Source: Gymnorhina tibicen
Taxonomy: Eukaryota; Chordata; Aves; Passeriformes; Artamidae
Length of the DNA stretch: 64,000 bases
Assembly (NCBI GenBank): GCA_013399875.1
Contig: VXAZ01009368.1
Coordinates: 897,086-961,085, forward strand
Direction: 5' to 3'
The stretch's first letter is position 1. Each line of letters opens with the position of its first letter. The notes beneath the pieces were generated by a model. The model worked only from the letters and a program-made list of their open reading frames with translations, searched no databases and was not told the origin of the DNA. Made by a program: the position numbers and the translations under genes. Below, in pieces: positions 14,138 to 25,675 of this stretch.

Positions 14138-14182
<45 letters not shown>
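14113..14182. repeat. (CA)n microsatellite
   Basis: About 70 bp of alternating CA, with CG-containing steps (acgcacgcacacacgc) near its 5' part and a pure CA run after that. Alternating purine-pyrimidine DNA of this length can adopt Z-form and is expected to be polymorphic. Confidence 0.95.
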
Positions 14183-14183
<1 letters not shown>

Positions 14184-15004
14184 TTTGAGGTAATTTTTGG
14201 CCATTGAGATCATTCAGCCCTTTCAATATTTAAAGGAGAAACAAGATTTGCCATGATCATAAACATTTTATTTACTTTTTCCTCTGTTGCAGCATGATTG
14301 CTTTAGGTAATAAATCCAGCCAACAAGGAGCTAAAGGACAATTATTGCACACTAACAGCATATGTTCACTGTCACACTAGCAGGGCTTTATACAAGGAAA
14401 AACCTGACATGCAGGCTGAAAACCGACAAGAAGAACAGCAGTGAGTGAAAGTGGTGGTCCCTGTTCTCTTTGATGGAGGGGCATATTCTTTGCCACGAAA
14501 GGCAAAATCTCACCTGTTTTTTTCTGGCCTTATGGAACTGAAGGAGCAGCAGCAAAAGGCACCCTCTGAGAATTATTGTTGGTGTTTTATGTACAGCAAA
14601 ACACAGGCTGCCCTCACTGCCACTGAAAAGCACTTCTCCTTTTAGGAGAAGTCCAGCGTCCAAGGGTGCCTGTTGGTTGTATTCCAGTTCTCATGACTTC
14701 CAAATTTACTGCACCCTTTGCCAACCCAAACTCTTCCACAGCAACACAAACATACTCCTGCTTTTCCTGGTCCCAATCCAGCATGGTGGCTCTTCAGCAC
14801 GTATATTTGCACTGATGTTGATTCCCATTATTACCAGTGGACCAAAGGTCCACTCTAATTGATTCCAGGTTTTGGAAGCAAAAGATCTGAATTACTGAGA
14901 ATATAAAGCTCCTACAAATGGTAAAGAAACCGTGAATCTGAAAGCTGATTTAGGAGACAGGACATCAGATGGACATTGGGGAAACTGAGATGCAATGTCT
15001 GCTT
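14183..15004. other. Non-genic span
   Basis: No transposon recognised apart from a MIR-minus-like string (ggggaaactgaga) near 14978. A minus-strand 24-nt segment at 14514-14537 is flanked by a strong acceptor and donor; it is discussed among the findings and is not called as a gene. Confidence 0.5.
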
Positions 15005-15115
15005 CAGACAACTCCTAGATAATCTCAAGTGAATCATATAAACTCAATGGTGTTTTAATTTCCAGTCTGTCAAGTGAGGGTAATATTTTTCTTCTTGACA
15101 GAGTTGAAATCTGTT
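15005..15115 (+). mobile_element. MIR/L2-like SINE relic, plus strand
   Basis: The stretch from AAGTGAATCATATAAACTCA through TTAATTTCCAGTCTGTCAAG to TGAGGGTAATATTTTTC follows the MIR/L2 core and 3' consensus (AAGTCACTTAACCTCT, CAGTTTCCCCATCTGTAAAATGAGGGTAATA). It is heavily decayed. A short opposite-orientation MIR-like string lies just upstream, so a rearranged or composite relic is possible. Confidence 0.4.
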
Positions 15116-15250
15116 AATGATACAGAGAGACTTAGATAAATGATGTCAGATTCAGGAAAAGGATACTGTAGGATTCGTGCTTTTGGAGAGTGAATGCATA
15201 AGAGGAATATCAGAAAGAGGCTGGAAAAATGTATCCTGGGGAAAAAAAAA

Positions 15251-15300
15251 GTATATATATACATATATATCTATATACACACACACACATACACATATAT
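15251..15300. repeat. TA/CA compound microsatellite
   Basis: Runs of TATATA, ACATATATAT, CTATATACACACACACACA and TACACATATAT follow each other. It is a simple AT-rich dinucleotide repeat with no coding meaning. Confidence 0.9.
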
Positions 15301-17229
15301 TTAATTTTTCAACAGAATCCCCTTATTACATAAAACACTGAATGGGTCAAGGAAAGGCAAATTCATGAAACATCTCCAGAGTTCTCTCACAGAGAATCAT
15401 ATTTAGCAAGTTTAAGGATGCACAAAATTTTGTGTCATAAAAAAATATGTTTATTAGTGTGGACTTTGGAGGGGAAGTAGCATGCACAGATAGGAATAAA
15501 AGTGTACAGCAAAACAGTTTGTGCTGAGGACCTGATGTCCATTCTATATAAATTTTGTTTTTACCTCAGAGTAGCGTGCAGAGGCTGAATATCCAGTTGC
15601 TGCTGGTGTAAACTAAGTGCACTCCCAGAGCGCATATTTCAGTTTATTGTCCTCAGAAAAGAAACCACAATGCAAACCAAAGTTCACAAAGCATGGGCAA
15701 CTGCTACCAAAATACACTCCTGAGCCGAATTCAAATACTCGTATTTTACCTGTTCAAAGTGGTCTCAATCTGGAGCTCTAAGTCATTTAGTTTGGTGAGC
15801 AGAAATCAGTCTCTAAATTTCCATTCTGCTTTACACTATTTATTAATCCATTATGGCATCTTTGAATACATATGATCTGTTATTAGCTGACTTTCATGTG
15901 GATGTCATGCAAGAAGCCTTGCAATGGAACACCAACATTGATCCTACTGTCACATTGTTCTCTTACTCTGATTTTTGCAGATTATTTGAAGAGAGGGTAT
16001 TATAATAATCTGTATTAATCTGGGGGTGATGGTATGGACCTATACAGTAAACTCTGGAGAGGTGCAGTTCACAGGTGTCAAAAATTGGATTTAGTGAGAA
16101 TCATTACTGTGTTTTAGTGTCTAGCCTCAGAAATTTGACTGTAGCCTGGTTTCATTGCAGACTTACAGTTACTGAAGACTAACAACAACAAGAATGGCAG
16201 ATAAACTGGGTTTCTCTCCATCAGGTGTCTGAGACATTTCAAAAGGTAGCCCTCATATTCTACATATACATATAAATAACAAGGACTGAAAAGCAAGATC
16301 TGTAACTACACAAGACAAATAAAATATAAATGTATGATTATGTCAGTTTGGGTCCTCCTATCGTAGGAGAATTTGATTCCTAGGGGTGAGTTCATGGTGC
16401 CTTAGGAAAATGGGCCATTCTAGATTTGCCAAGATTACCTTGACAAAGTTAGAACTTGAAAGAAAAAATTAGGTCTTTGCTTTCTGTCATTTAAGTTATT
16501 TTTGTAAAAACACATCTAGGCATTAACGCCAAAACCATCCAAAAGAGTACCTGGGTGTAGAGTGCCATAATTTTCCTTTAGCAAAACCAAGTGAGAACAT
16601 CCTGCTGTCCCCAAAGCTCCCATAAGGAAGCGTACAGCACACCTATCTCTCTTTTGGTTAAAGGAACCAAAAATATTGGTGCCAGATTAGTAAAAAGGAG
16701 ACCTGAAAGTTCCCAAGTTTGGTTCATGTAACAATCTCAATTAAAACCACACTTTCTGAGCGGTCTAGGTAAGGGGAGGTCCTGCTGGAAGTCTCCCGGC
16801 ACTGTACAGCTTACGTGTCAAATGTCTGCTGCTGGGGAGATGACTGCAGCATGGCTGCTTTGGAATATTTTGGTCTAAAAAGTTGTTTTTCAGTAGTGAA
16901 CCTAACTCTGGAACCTTTATTCCTACCAATATCCTCACTAAAATTTTTTTTTCCTTTTCTTCACTAAGGTCATTAATTTCAGAGAGAGGATCTGGATTAA
17001 GAAACAAACTTTTTTCACTAAAGTTTCTACTGTGCTCTGCACCAGTTTTTATATATTTCTGCAGTATATAACCTAATATCGGATGTATGTAAGAGATTTG
17101 TTTGTACAATAGGGGAAGAAGGTAGATAGATACTGTTCTTTTAAAATGGGATGTTGGAACATGTTGACATAAACTGTAGAATTTCCTGGACCCGGGGATT
17201 TAGCTGTCAAACTAAGAACACATTTAAGG
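15301..17229. other. Non-genic span
   Basis: AT-rich unique sequence with short open frames only. No transposon end, RNA gene or strong exon was recognised. Confidence 0.55.
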
Positions 17230-17292
17230 TTTGATTGTCCTCTCTCCTTACATGAGCAGGCCTCCCATTAATGTCAGTAGGAGTTATACACA
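17230..17292. repeat. Palindromic amniote-type repeat relic (AAGTCAATGG type)
   Basis: The string ttgattgtcc, then ccttacatgagcaggcctcc, then cattaatgtcagtaggagtt resembles a palindromic repeat I remember from turtle, crocodile and bird DNA, whose core reads TTACATGAGTAG, CCCATTGAAGTCAATGGGAGTTA. The element has no coding capacity. The family name is not certain from memory. Related relics occur at 47.77, 60.94 and 62.37 kb. Confidence 0.4.
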
Positions 17293-20200
17293 CAAAAAGA
17301 GAAGATAATAGACATAAGTAGTGAACAGGGTAGGAGAGTAGAAATAGACTCCAGCAGAGGTAGAAAATGCATCATTCCCTTTTCTTTGCTCTGTAGACTC
17401 TACATAATTTTGGTTTTGTGCATTTCCAGGAAAGCAACATTTTGACTTGTGGAAACATATTTTGACTAGTTCTCATCTTGAAGAAATGCCATAGGAAATG
17501 AAGGATAGATGGATGGCACACTGACAGTTACGCATGATAAAAATGAAGCAGTTAACAAGCTCCAGTGCACACAGGTGGGCAGTGAATCAAAGTGTCTTAA
17601 CATATTAACCTATACAGTGTAGCTCCTGTGCAGTTTTTCAAAGACATCTTGCTTTTTTCATTACTGATAGAGTGAGAATTACTTTTCAGTATTTTTTTTT
17701 TCTTGTTGCTGAAAACCTTTATTATGTGTTCAGCAGAGAATAGCTCTTGCAACTATGCAAGCTCCATGCTTTTATCTATCCCTGATACTATTGATAAATA
17801 GGAACAGTGGAGATAATAACATTTAAATAAGACTGTGGGTTTTCTCATTAAATGTAATTCCCTTCTTAGTCAAACTTCTGTTTTCCTGATGGACGTTCAT
17901 TGACTTTGGTGTTACTCTTAAGTTGTCCTGAAATGGAGAATCAAACTTATTGGCCTTAACGCTCTGCAAGTAAATCAGTGTTCATGTAATGGTTATTCCT
18001 GTGTTAGTCCTTTCACCTTAGCACAATACAAACAACAATAGTTCCACAAATGGTCTCCTAACAGACAGACCCAAACCATTTTTTTCTTATCTTCAAAGGA
18101 TTTTGTGCTGTCAACCAGATCGAACTGCAGATGACACTGTCTAGTTAAAGCCTAGCAGGCAATGCTCTGACAGCCTGGCTGCTGTATTTCTTTTTATATA
18201 TTAAAATCTATGCTTGAAAATAGCATCTGCATGTGACTTTGCACAAGAGACTGGAGCATCACAGGGGCTCTGGTTCATCAAAAGTAACTAGTGCCACCAG
18301 TGTGCTGAAGCTCATTCTGGAAATGAATGAGGCAAGCAAAAATACTGGCAGTGTGCCTAAGCTCACCTCCTGTATGTACAGTGGTAAATCCTGAGGTCTT
18401 AGCCTCCTCAAGATCTGCACGAAGCAGGATTTTGGAGTATTCCATCATTCCTGTGCTGTTTGGGTGCTTAGCTTGATTTTCAATTAAATCAGGATAGTTG
18501 AGGAGAGGGTGTAGTGCCTGTTTTAGTTTTGTTTTAAGAAGGTCGTGGCTGACACATGCACATTAGTATTGAAGCACTAAAACATCCCTGCGTTAAGCAC
18601 AGACTTGGGTTTCATTTTCATAGCAGCTTCCTAAGCAATTCTGCCTAAGGTATTTGTTCCACTTTAGAGCTTCATTAGTCCTTTTTTGTGATTTGTGGGG
18701 GGAAACTTTTGTTTTCTTTTCTCTTTTACCCTATAATGTTTTTGTTTTAAATCACAGATCTGAATTGTAATTTAGTTAATGATATTTCTTATCATAACAG
18801 GAATTAAAATCTTATTAAAGTATTTATAAAAATGCTGATGGAGTTCCTATTTTCAGAGACTGCTTTGTCTTTTGCCAAAAAGACAGAGCCAAGCTGGCAT
18901 TATTTGGACCTGCAGGCCATTGTTTGGGATTTAGTCTAGTTCTACAGCCCCTAGTGCTTTGCTGGAGGGAGAGGAGAGATAACAGAAGGATAAGAAGAGA
19001 TAACAGAAGGTTTTGAGATTCCTGGTGGGTACTGAGAAAAAGGAAGAGGTGCTGGCCACTGAAAAATCAGTTGTAAGTGAACTTGAGCAGTGAACTTGAG
19101 CGTCAGGGCATCACGGTGCTACCAATGTCCCATTTCAGGGAATGCAACTCGCTCAGAAATGGTGTCTATTTCTAGGTGAGACTGAGATGCGTTCTGTAGA
19201 GTAAACTACATCTGCTTGTTTTTGACAGTGGCAGTCTTGAAACCAACGATCTTCTCAGACGGTGTTGAGTTATTCTCTTAGAGTGGCAGAAAGGGAGGAA
19301 GCAGCAGCACCAGCACAAAGGATTTGACCAGCAGTTTGCTGCATGGCACCACCTTTGAATCTATCACCCCCCCAAACTACTGTCTTCAGCTTTGTAAAAG
19401 GAAGAAGAGAAGACGTTAGGAGCACCCACCCTACCAGTCCAGTAAATGCTGATATAGATGTATTTCCAACTCTTTTCCTACAGACCATGCTTTCCTTTTG
19501 GATACAGGCAACTAAGCATTAGCTTCACTCTTTACAGTACAGCTGCTCAATAACGTACACATCACAGATGGTTTTGCAACATCTTTATTGGGTTTAGTAT
19601 GAAGACTGCAATTTCTGTATTTGAGGTTTTCCACTTTTTACAGTACTGCTTGTTCGTGTATGCCTCTCCTGGCCATAAAGGAGGAAAAGAAGCGATAAAA
19701 AGTGCTGAAGGTGAGCCAGGCGGCATCAGTTTGCAGGATACCTGGTTGTCAGTGCCTGTACTTACCCTATTGGAAAAGATGTGGCTGTCTATACAGGGAA
19801 CTATGCAAACGTGGGGATGGAAGGGTACATGTGGCTGGTGTTTCACTAATGCCTTGGCACACATTCTGGAAGTGTCCAAAACACTCATCTGGACATCAGA
19901 ACACAGGAAGATCTATATAATTTTATCTGTTTCTTCTCCTTTCTTACGTTTTCCTCCATGAAAAAGGGAAGCCTGTGACATTCTCAGATATTTAGAAGAG
20001 GGCTGGAAGCAGCTAACACAGTGCTGAAACACTGCAGATAGGTTGACACATGCTGTCATTTTGGGAATGTCTGTGTTAAAATCCATATTTAAAGTTCAGG
20101 TGCTGGAATAGACCATCAACAGTCAGTGGCTGTTCACCATGCTTGTGTTACCACCGAACGTTGCTGGGTTTGCCTTGCTAAGCTTTATCCTTACAAAAGA

Positions 20201-22375
20201 AAAGGCTCTAACAGGCAGAGAATGTCCATCTGCTCTGCCTAACCTGTACCGATTTTGTGAAACTAAATTCTTGGCAACCCTCTCCCTGCTGTAGTCCAGG
20301 CCAACCAGATGCTCTGATTCAACATAGCCCCACAGCAGCTTCCACCATTGTTTTTGTATAAACTTTGAGTATTAACTTAGAGCAAAAAAAGGCTTATATA
20401 AATGATGTCCTTGGTCTTATGCATAGAACGAGGAAACATGATGTAAAGCACTCCCTTTCTTCGTTAGCTGTATAATTTAAATGTATTGCATTTCTTTTTT
20501 GGCAAAGAAGTTCTTCTTTCACATGTTGGCTCCAGGTTCTTAAGGCTGAACCCAAGAGGCCACAAAGTGCTCCATACTGACTGACCCTTCACAGCTATGT
20601 TTTCAGAAGAGATTGAGGAATGTATCTCAATTTGCAGGCACTCAACTTAATACACTGCAGAAGTACCTGATTTATTGGCCAGCCACTATACCACTCTCCA
20701 GTAAAAATGAAGTTAGGTGACAGTGTCTCAGGCCAAACATCAGAAACTGTGACAAATCTAAAAAACCCCAACACTAAACCATAGAAAACTCTTCTTGAAT
20801 AGGGATCTCAAGGTTCAGTCCATGACTTCAAATAATTGAAGATTTAGATTATTCCAATAATCCATCAGATGCTTTCACAGGATGTATTATAAAGTTTGAT
20901 TACTTTGACAGAGGCAGTTTGAACATGCAATAATGCTCCTGATTTTTAAACACTGATAGTTACAGCTACTAGGACCTTCTCTTTGAGCATCACTCTGGAT
21001 GGCTGGGCTCACACTTTGTCTGTTTGCTGCGTTCTGTCTCTTTGTGGGGTACTGAACACCTTTCTGCTGAGCAGATCTCAGATTATATATCCTTCCATCT
21101 GTCCACTGCTTGTCACTCTCGACAAACACATCAAACAGCCTTTTTTATAGGTGCTTCTTAGATGATCAACTGTAAATCCTTTCAGTGTGAATTCAATTTG
21201 ATTTTGTTTGCCTAAACTAAGCAGGTGAAGTTTAATTGCTTCGAATTTTATGAGTAATTTTAGTCTCCATGAAGGCTCCCTTTGTGTAATCACATAGTTC
21301 TCTGCCCATAATTGTCGATGTAGTGTCTTTTGTGAAACTCATACAGATACATGCACAGTCTTCAAGGGGAAAAAAAAGGAAATATTCTCCCTCCCCCACC
21401 TCCCCCCGAGAATTTTGAGTTATAGCAGCAGCCAAATACCTCCTGAAACTGGTTAACTTACATGCATCTTGCATCTTCCTTAAGGTTAAAAAGAGCCACT
21501 TCATTTTAAAATAATGTAATAAAAACACTGCTGTCAGGCTGAGACCTTGTCTGCCAAGCCTAACCCTCAGATGAAGTTTTACAGCCAAGTTATAAATCCC
21601 TAAAAAACGGAGCTGGTATTGACAGAAGCTTATCTAAGGAGTACTGTCCTGGTGGTGAGGGGGGCTCAAACTGAGGGTTTCAAAACAAAGGTGGTCTGAT
21701 AGCATAGCCTCTGTCAGTTGCACAGATAGTTTGGCCATAGGCAAACATCATGCTAGTTTATTTATTTGTTTATGAGTGTGTATTAACCATCAGGGTTTGT
21801 ATATTCTCAACCTCCCTTTGATCTTTTTTTTTAAAAAAACAAGAGTTCTGCCATCTGTAAACATTTCTGTGCTGACCATGCCTTTGGCTTAGTCAACATA
21901 TGAAATCCATAAAGACTTATTTTTTGATAAAAGAAATGGCTAAAGACAATTGACATTATCGTTTGAAGTTTGTGGCATTTCATGTTAGTTTAGTAATGCA
22001 GAAATGGAACAGAGGCCTGGATTTGTGTAAAGAACTTGTCCAAGGTTGTAACCCTTAACATATTTTGTGCATACTCTTTCTGTTTTGGTCTCCTACACAA
22101 GAAATTTAATATGATTTTGATTAGTTTCTGATGAGTTGAAATTTTGGTAAATGAAACTCCAGTACTGGAGTTTTCTGTCACTGCTGTATTTGGGAAATGA
22201 TTAAGAAGACTGCTGTATTTGCTTCATTGTTCAAATAATAAAAGACATCACTGAAAGATAAATATTCCTACTGTTTGCCTACAACTGTGTTGATCCATGT
22301 GCAATATTTCTCAGAGTATTCTAGTTCAAAGTGTCTCCAATACTGAGTCAAGTTATTTAAGACATCTAAATCCCT
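17293..22375. other. Non-genic span with small tandem duplications
   Basis: About 5 kb without a recognised transposon. Two tiny tandem duplications are exact: a 15-bp word (agagataacagaagg) at 18975-18989 and 18996-19010, and a 13-bp word (agtgaacttgagc) twice in a row at 19076-19101. Overlapping 108-120-codon frames occur on both strands around 19.6-19.96 kb, but neither resembles a known protein. Confidence 0.5.
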
Positions 22376-22545
22376 TTCTCGGCTCTGACAGACTGCCACT
22401 AACTTATGACATGACTTTGGCTGAGTCACTTAACCTTTCTGTAGTTCACATTATCTCACCAGATGTCAAATGAGGATTGAAATCCATGTTAGTTACAGAA
22501 GTACTGTGAGACTTTACTGATCCAAATGGAAGAAGCTACAGAGGT
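22376..22545 (+). mobile_element. MIR-type SINE relic, plus strand
   Basis: This is the clearest MIR-like copy in the window. In order it shows TCGGCTCTGACAG, ACTGCCACTAACTTATGACA, TGACTTTGGCTGAGTCACTT, AACCTTTCTGTAGTTCACAT, TATCTCACCAGATGTCAAAT, GAGGATTG and GTACTGTGAGACTTTA. These line up with the MIR consensus (GGCTCTGCCACTTACTAGCTGTGTGACCTTGGGC, AAGTCACTTAACC, CATCTGTAAAATGGGG, TTGTGAGGATTAAATG). It keeps the CORE region and part of the 3' tail; the tRNA-derived head is missing or unrecognisable. There is no coding function. Confidence 0.65.
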
Positions 22546-24468
22546 ATCTTATGGCTTGCAAAAGGTATAGGAAGGTTTCTGAATGGAAAAAATAGTGTTC
22601 ATATATCAAGGATACTGAGATTACTGTGGTGAAGATTGATTTTTTGGTATAAGGATGGTTAATCTGCGCACACCCGTTCAAAGAGTTTGGGAGAAAATCT
22701 ACACGCCAAAGTAATGCAACAAGCTGGGACACTGTAAGCATCTTAGAGCGATAGATTTGGGCAGCTTCTCTTCATTCTATTGGTGGATCCAAGGTGTTTG
22801 CACAGAGAGGGGCATAACCTTGGGCCAATAATGGCCCCTTTTGTCTTTTCCATTATGAGATGCAAAGATGCCAGTGTGAAGGACAGATCCACTCTCAGAC
22901 AAAGCAAGACTCAGGCCCTTTGGACAGGTGAGAAGCATATGCACACATGGCACTGTTCCAAAAGCTGTTTTCTTTAATGATCAAAGATTTGTCTAATGCA
23001 TCTGTGCAGGACACTAAGGAAGAAATTGAGCACCTGCATTTATATGATGAATCTAAATTTCGGAAATAACTCATGCAAGTAGGAATGGGGAGCTACAGAT
23101 TGGGAAGTGTCAGCACGGAGTCCAGACTCTCTGGAGACTGAGATTCCCAGAATTCTTTGATGGAGAATACCAAAAGCAGAAACACCTTCCAGTATGCTGG
23201 AACGGAGTAAGTGCTGTCTGATTGTAGCAATACGGATACACCCGTGCACAGCCATCAGCCTGAGAACAGCTTCTGGCTCTGCCTGGCCCTCAGCGCTGTC
23301 CCTGTTCCAGGGCTACGTGTCACTGAAAAGGATCTTCAAACCTCCATGTTTGAGTGTGACCAAATGTTCCACACTAAGATTTAGAAAATGGGAAGCCTTC
23401 CTCCTCTAGGAAAAATGTTCGTGTATGAGTGACTTCAAACACCAAAACTCTCACTTCCTCTATTCTCTCCATGACTACAATGAATATGAACATGTTTACA
23501 TCCATTCTGCCCATCTGGTAGTTCCTAGGACTTCTGACTGAACCTGAGTCAGTGGTAATACCACGGTAACATCCTACTGTGTTTAGAATATACACCCAGC
23601 TGTGTTTGTAATTTTTAAAGCTGAAACACAAGCTGCACCATCTCAAGGAATAACAGGGGAAACAAAACAATGCAGCAAACCAGCATCCATCATGTGCTCT
23701 TCCTGTTGCCTCCCACAGCTTTCATTTAATTTTTCAGTGAAAACTTTTCTGTCTGTTAATAGAAACTCAATCAATTATTTGAATAGTTAATCCAAGATTG
23801 TTAGCAAAAGCAGAAATTCTACAAGCAGGACAGTGGAGCAAGTCCTGAGAGCTCAACTGAAAATCTACTTGTGAAATCCCATTCAGAATGTACCATAGTA
23901 CAAGATGTTTCTGCAGCTTCCTAGATAGTAAATACTGTATTTACTTTGTTCTAAGATATAAGGCTTGGGTCACAGTTTTTGTCTTCATGCTCATTTGAAA
24001 GCTGTGGACTTCAATCTTAAAGAGGGGATCTATGCATTTTCATTAAGGATCTATGCATTTTAGTCCTTTTTGTGAAATTGTATTCAAGCTTAGATACATA
24101 AACTTAGTCTCTGAAATCCATAAATCAAATATTCTGCTTTGTGAAAATGTTCTGTTTATTATGAAAATTATAAATATTATGAAAATATTCTGCTTTGTGA
24201 AAACCCAGAGCGTGGACCTGCACAGATGAACTGTTTACAGACAGTTCTCCAAAACTGACAAGAAAAGTTTGAAAGGGATTAGAACTGGAAATGCTGAGCC
24301 TGGGACTTTGCTTTTTGTGGCAGTAGTCCTCTCTCTGACTTTTTAAAACACCTTATGATTAATATTTAATATTTAATAAGCACTCATCTGTTTAATATTT
24401 GAGGCTTTGTGTGTAGTATACTGTTATTGTGGAATCTAGCAAGTAGTCCTAACACAGTCCCTGTCTTG
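22546..24468. other. Non-genic span with a 21-bp direct repeat
   Basis: Unique AT-rich sequence. An exact 21-bp direct repeat (aaatattctgctttgtgaaaa, 24127-24147 and 24183-24203) flanks an AT-rich spacer. Just upstream, the word ggatctatgcatttt is also duplicated (about 24026-24061). No gene was recognised. Confidence 0.5.
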
Positions 24469-24473
24469 GCAAG
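24469..24473. repeat. Target-site duplication (5' copy) of LTR-A
   Basis: GCAAG immediately precedes the TGTAGTGGG end of the LTR and is repeated exactly after its other end. Confidence 0.85.
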
Positions 24474-25485
24474 TGTAGTGGGTTGACCCTCACTGGATGC
24501 CAGGCACCCACCAAAGCTGCTCTCTCACTCCCCTCCACAAGTGGACAAGAGAGAGAATATGTAACGAAGGATTAATGGGTTGGGATAAGGACTCATGGAT
24601 TACCATCACAGTAACAGAGACTGCAACACAGACTTGCACTGGGGATATTATTTGAGTTCATTGGTAAAAAATCAGAGCAGGATAATGAGAAGTAAAATAA
24701 GTCTTAAAAAATCCCACCTTCCCTGCACCCTTCCCTCCTTCCCAAGCTCTACCTCCTCCCTCCCCACGGCACAGGGAGGTGGGAAACTGGGGTGATGGTC
24801 AGTTCATCACATGTTGTTATGCTGCTTCTCAGACACAAGAGTCTTTCCACTGCTCCAGCGTGGGATTCCTCCCACAGGAGACAGGACTTCACAAACTTCT
24901 CCAACATACGTCCATCCCATGGGCCCAGTTCTCCATGAACTGCTGCAGTATGGGTCACTGTTCCACAGGGTGCAGTCATTCAGGCACAGCCTGCTCCACT
25001 GTGGGTCCCCACAGGGTCACAAATCCTACCAGGAAACCCGCTCCAGCATGGGTTCCAGCACGAGCTCCTCCACAGGTTCACCTGCTCCAGCAAGGGTTTC
25101 CCATGGGTTCACAACCTCCTTTTGGGCATCCACCTGCTCTGGCAGGAGTCTCTCCTCCATGAGCTACAGGTTGATCTCTTTATCCCCATGGTCCTCCATG
25201 GGCTGCAGGGCACAGCTGCCTTGGGATCTGCATAGTTGTTCCTTCCCACTTTGCTCTTCTCTGAGTGCTATTACATCTGCACAATAACTTTTTTTTTCTA
25301 AAATATGTAATCACAGAAGTGTTACAACCATTTCTAATTGGCCTAGCCTTGGCCAGAAGTGGGTCTGTCTTGGAGCCAGCTGACATTGGCTCTGCTGGAC
25401 ATGGGGGAAGCTGCTGTCAACTTCTTACAGAAGCCATCCCTGTAGCCCTTCCACCAGCAAAACCTGGACATGCACACCCAATACA
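24474..25485 (-). mobile_element. Solo LTR of an endogenous retrovirus (LTR-A)
   Basis: A 1,012-bp element starts TGTAGTGGGTTGACC, ends CCCAATACA, and is flanked by a perfect 5-bp duplication (GCAAG), which defines both ends exactly. It has the TG...CA ends of an LTR. A 5-bp duplication is what ERVL/ERV3-like elements usually make. I remember the same sequence family from passerine genomes. No internal viral region adjoins it, so it is a solo LTR left by recombination. The sense strand is inferred to be minus, because the related LTR-B has its AATAAA near the TGT end when read on that strand. It contains degenerate repeats of about 45 bp and a C-run cluster at 24713-24743. The 158-codon plus-strand frame inside it is antisense by-product, not a gene. 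Confidence 0.85.
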
Positions 25486-25490
25486 GCAAG
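25486..25490. repeat. Target-site duplication (3' copy) of LTR-A
   Basis: GCAAG directly follows AATACA at the end of the LTR and matches the 5' copy exactly. Confidence 0.85.
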
Positions 25491-25591
25491 CTGTGGGACA
25501 TGTAGCACTCAGGGGTTTGTTGTCCCTACCACAGTCAGGCTGACAACACAAATCACTTTCATCCTTTTGGTGTGCGGTGTTCAAACTTTGC

Positions 25592-25675
25592 TATAAAAGA
25601 CTGAGCAGTGGCATCCCAGGGCAAGGACATACGAGATAAACATAAATGGCACATTCAAGCTCATCCGTGTTACAG
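25592..25675 (+). promoter_or_regulatory. TATA-box-like first-exon arrangement downstream of LTR-A (speculative)
   Basis: A consensus TATAAAAG at 25592-25599 is followed 54 bp later by an ATG at 25646. That ATG opens a ten-codon frame (MAHSSSSVLQ) ending exactly at CAG/GTAAAT (donor at 25676). A CCAAT string lies at 25478-25482, at the end of LTR-A. The arrangement resembles a core promoter with a short first coding exon. TATAAA strings are common in AT-rich DNA, the base at -3 of the ATG is T (a weak start context), and no partner exon is identified. This is a lead rather than a promoter call. Confidence 0.15.

Noticed and set aside
24811..25287. 158-codon plus-strand open frame
   Set aside because: Lies wholly inside LTR-A, antisense to it, and is kept open by its internal repeats.
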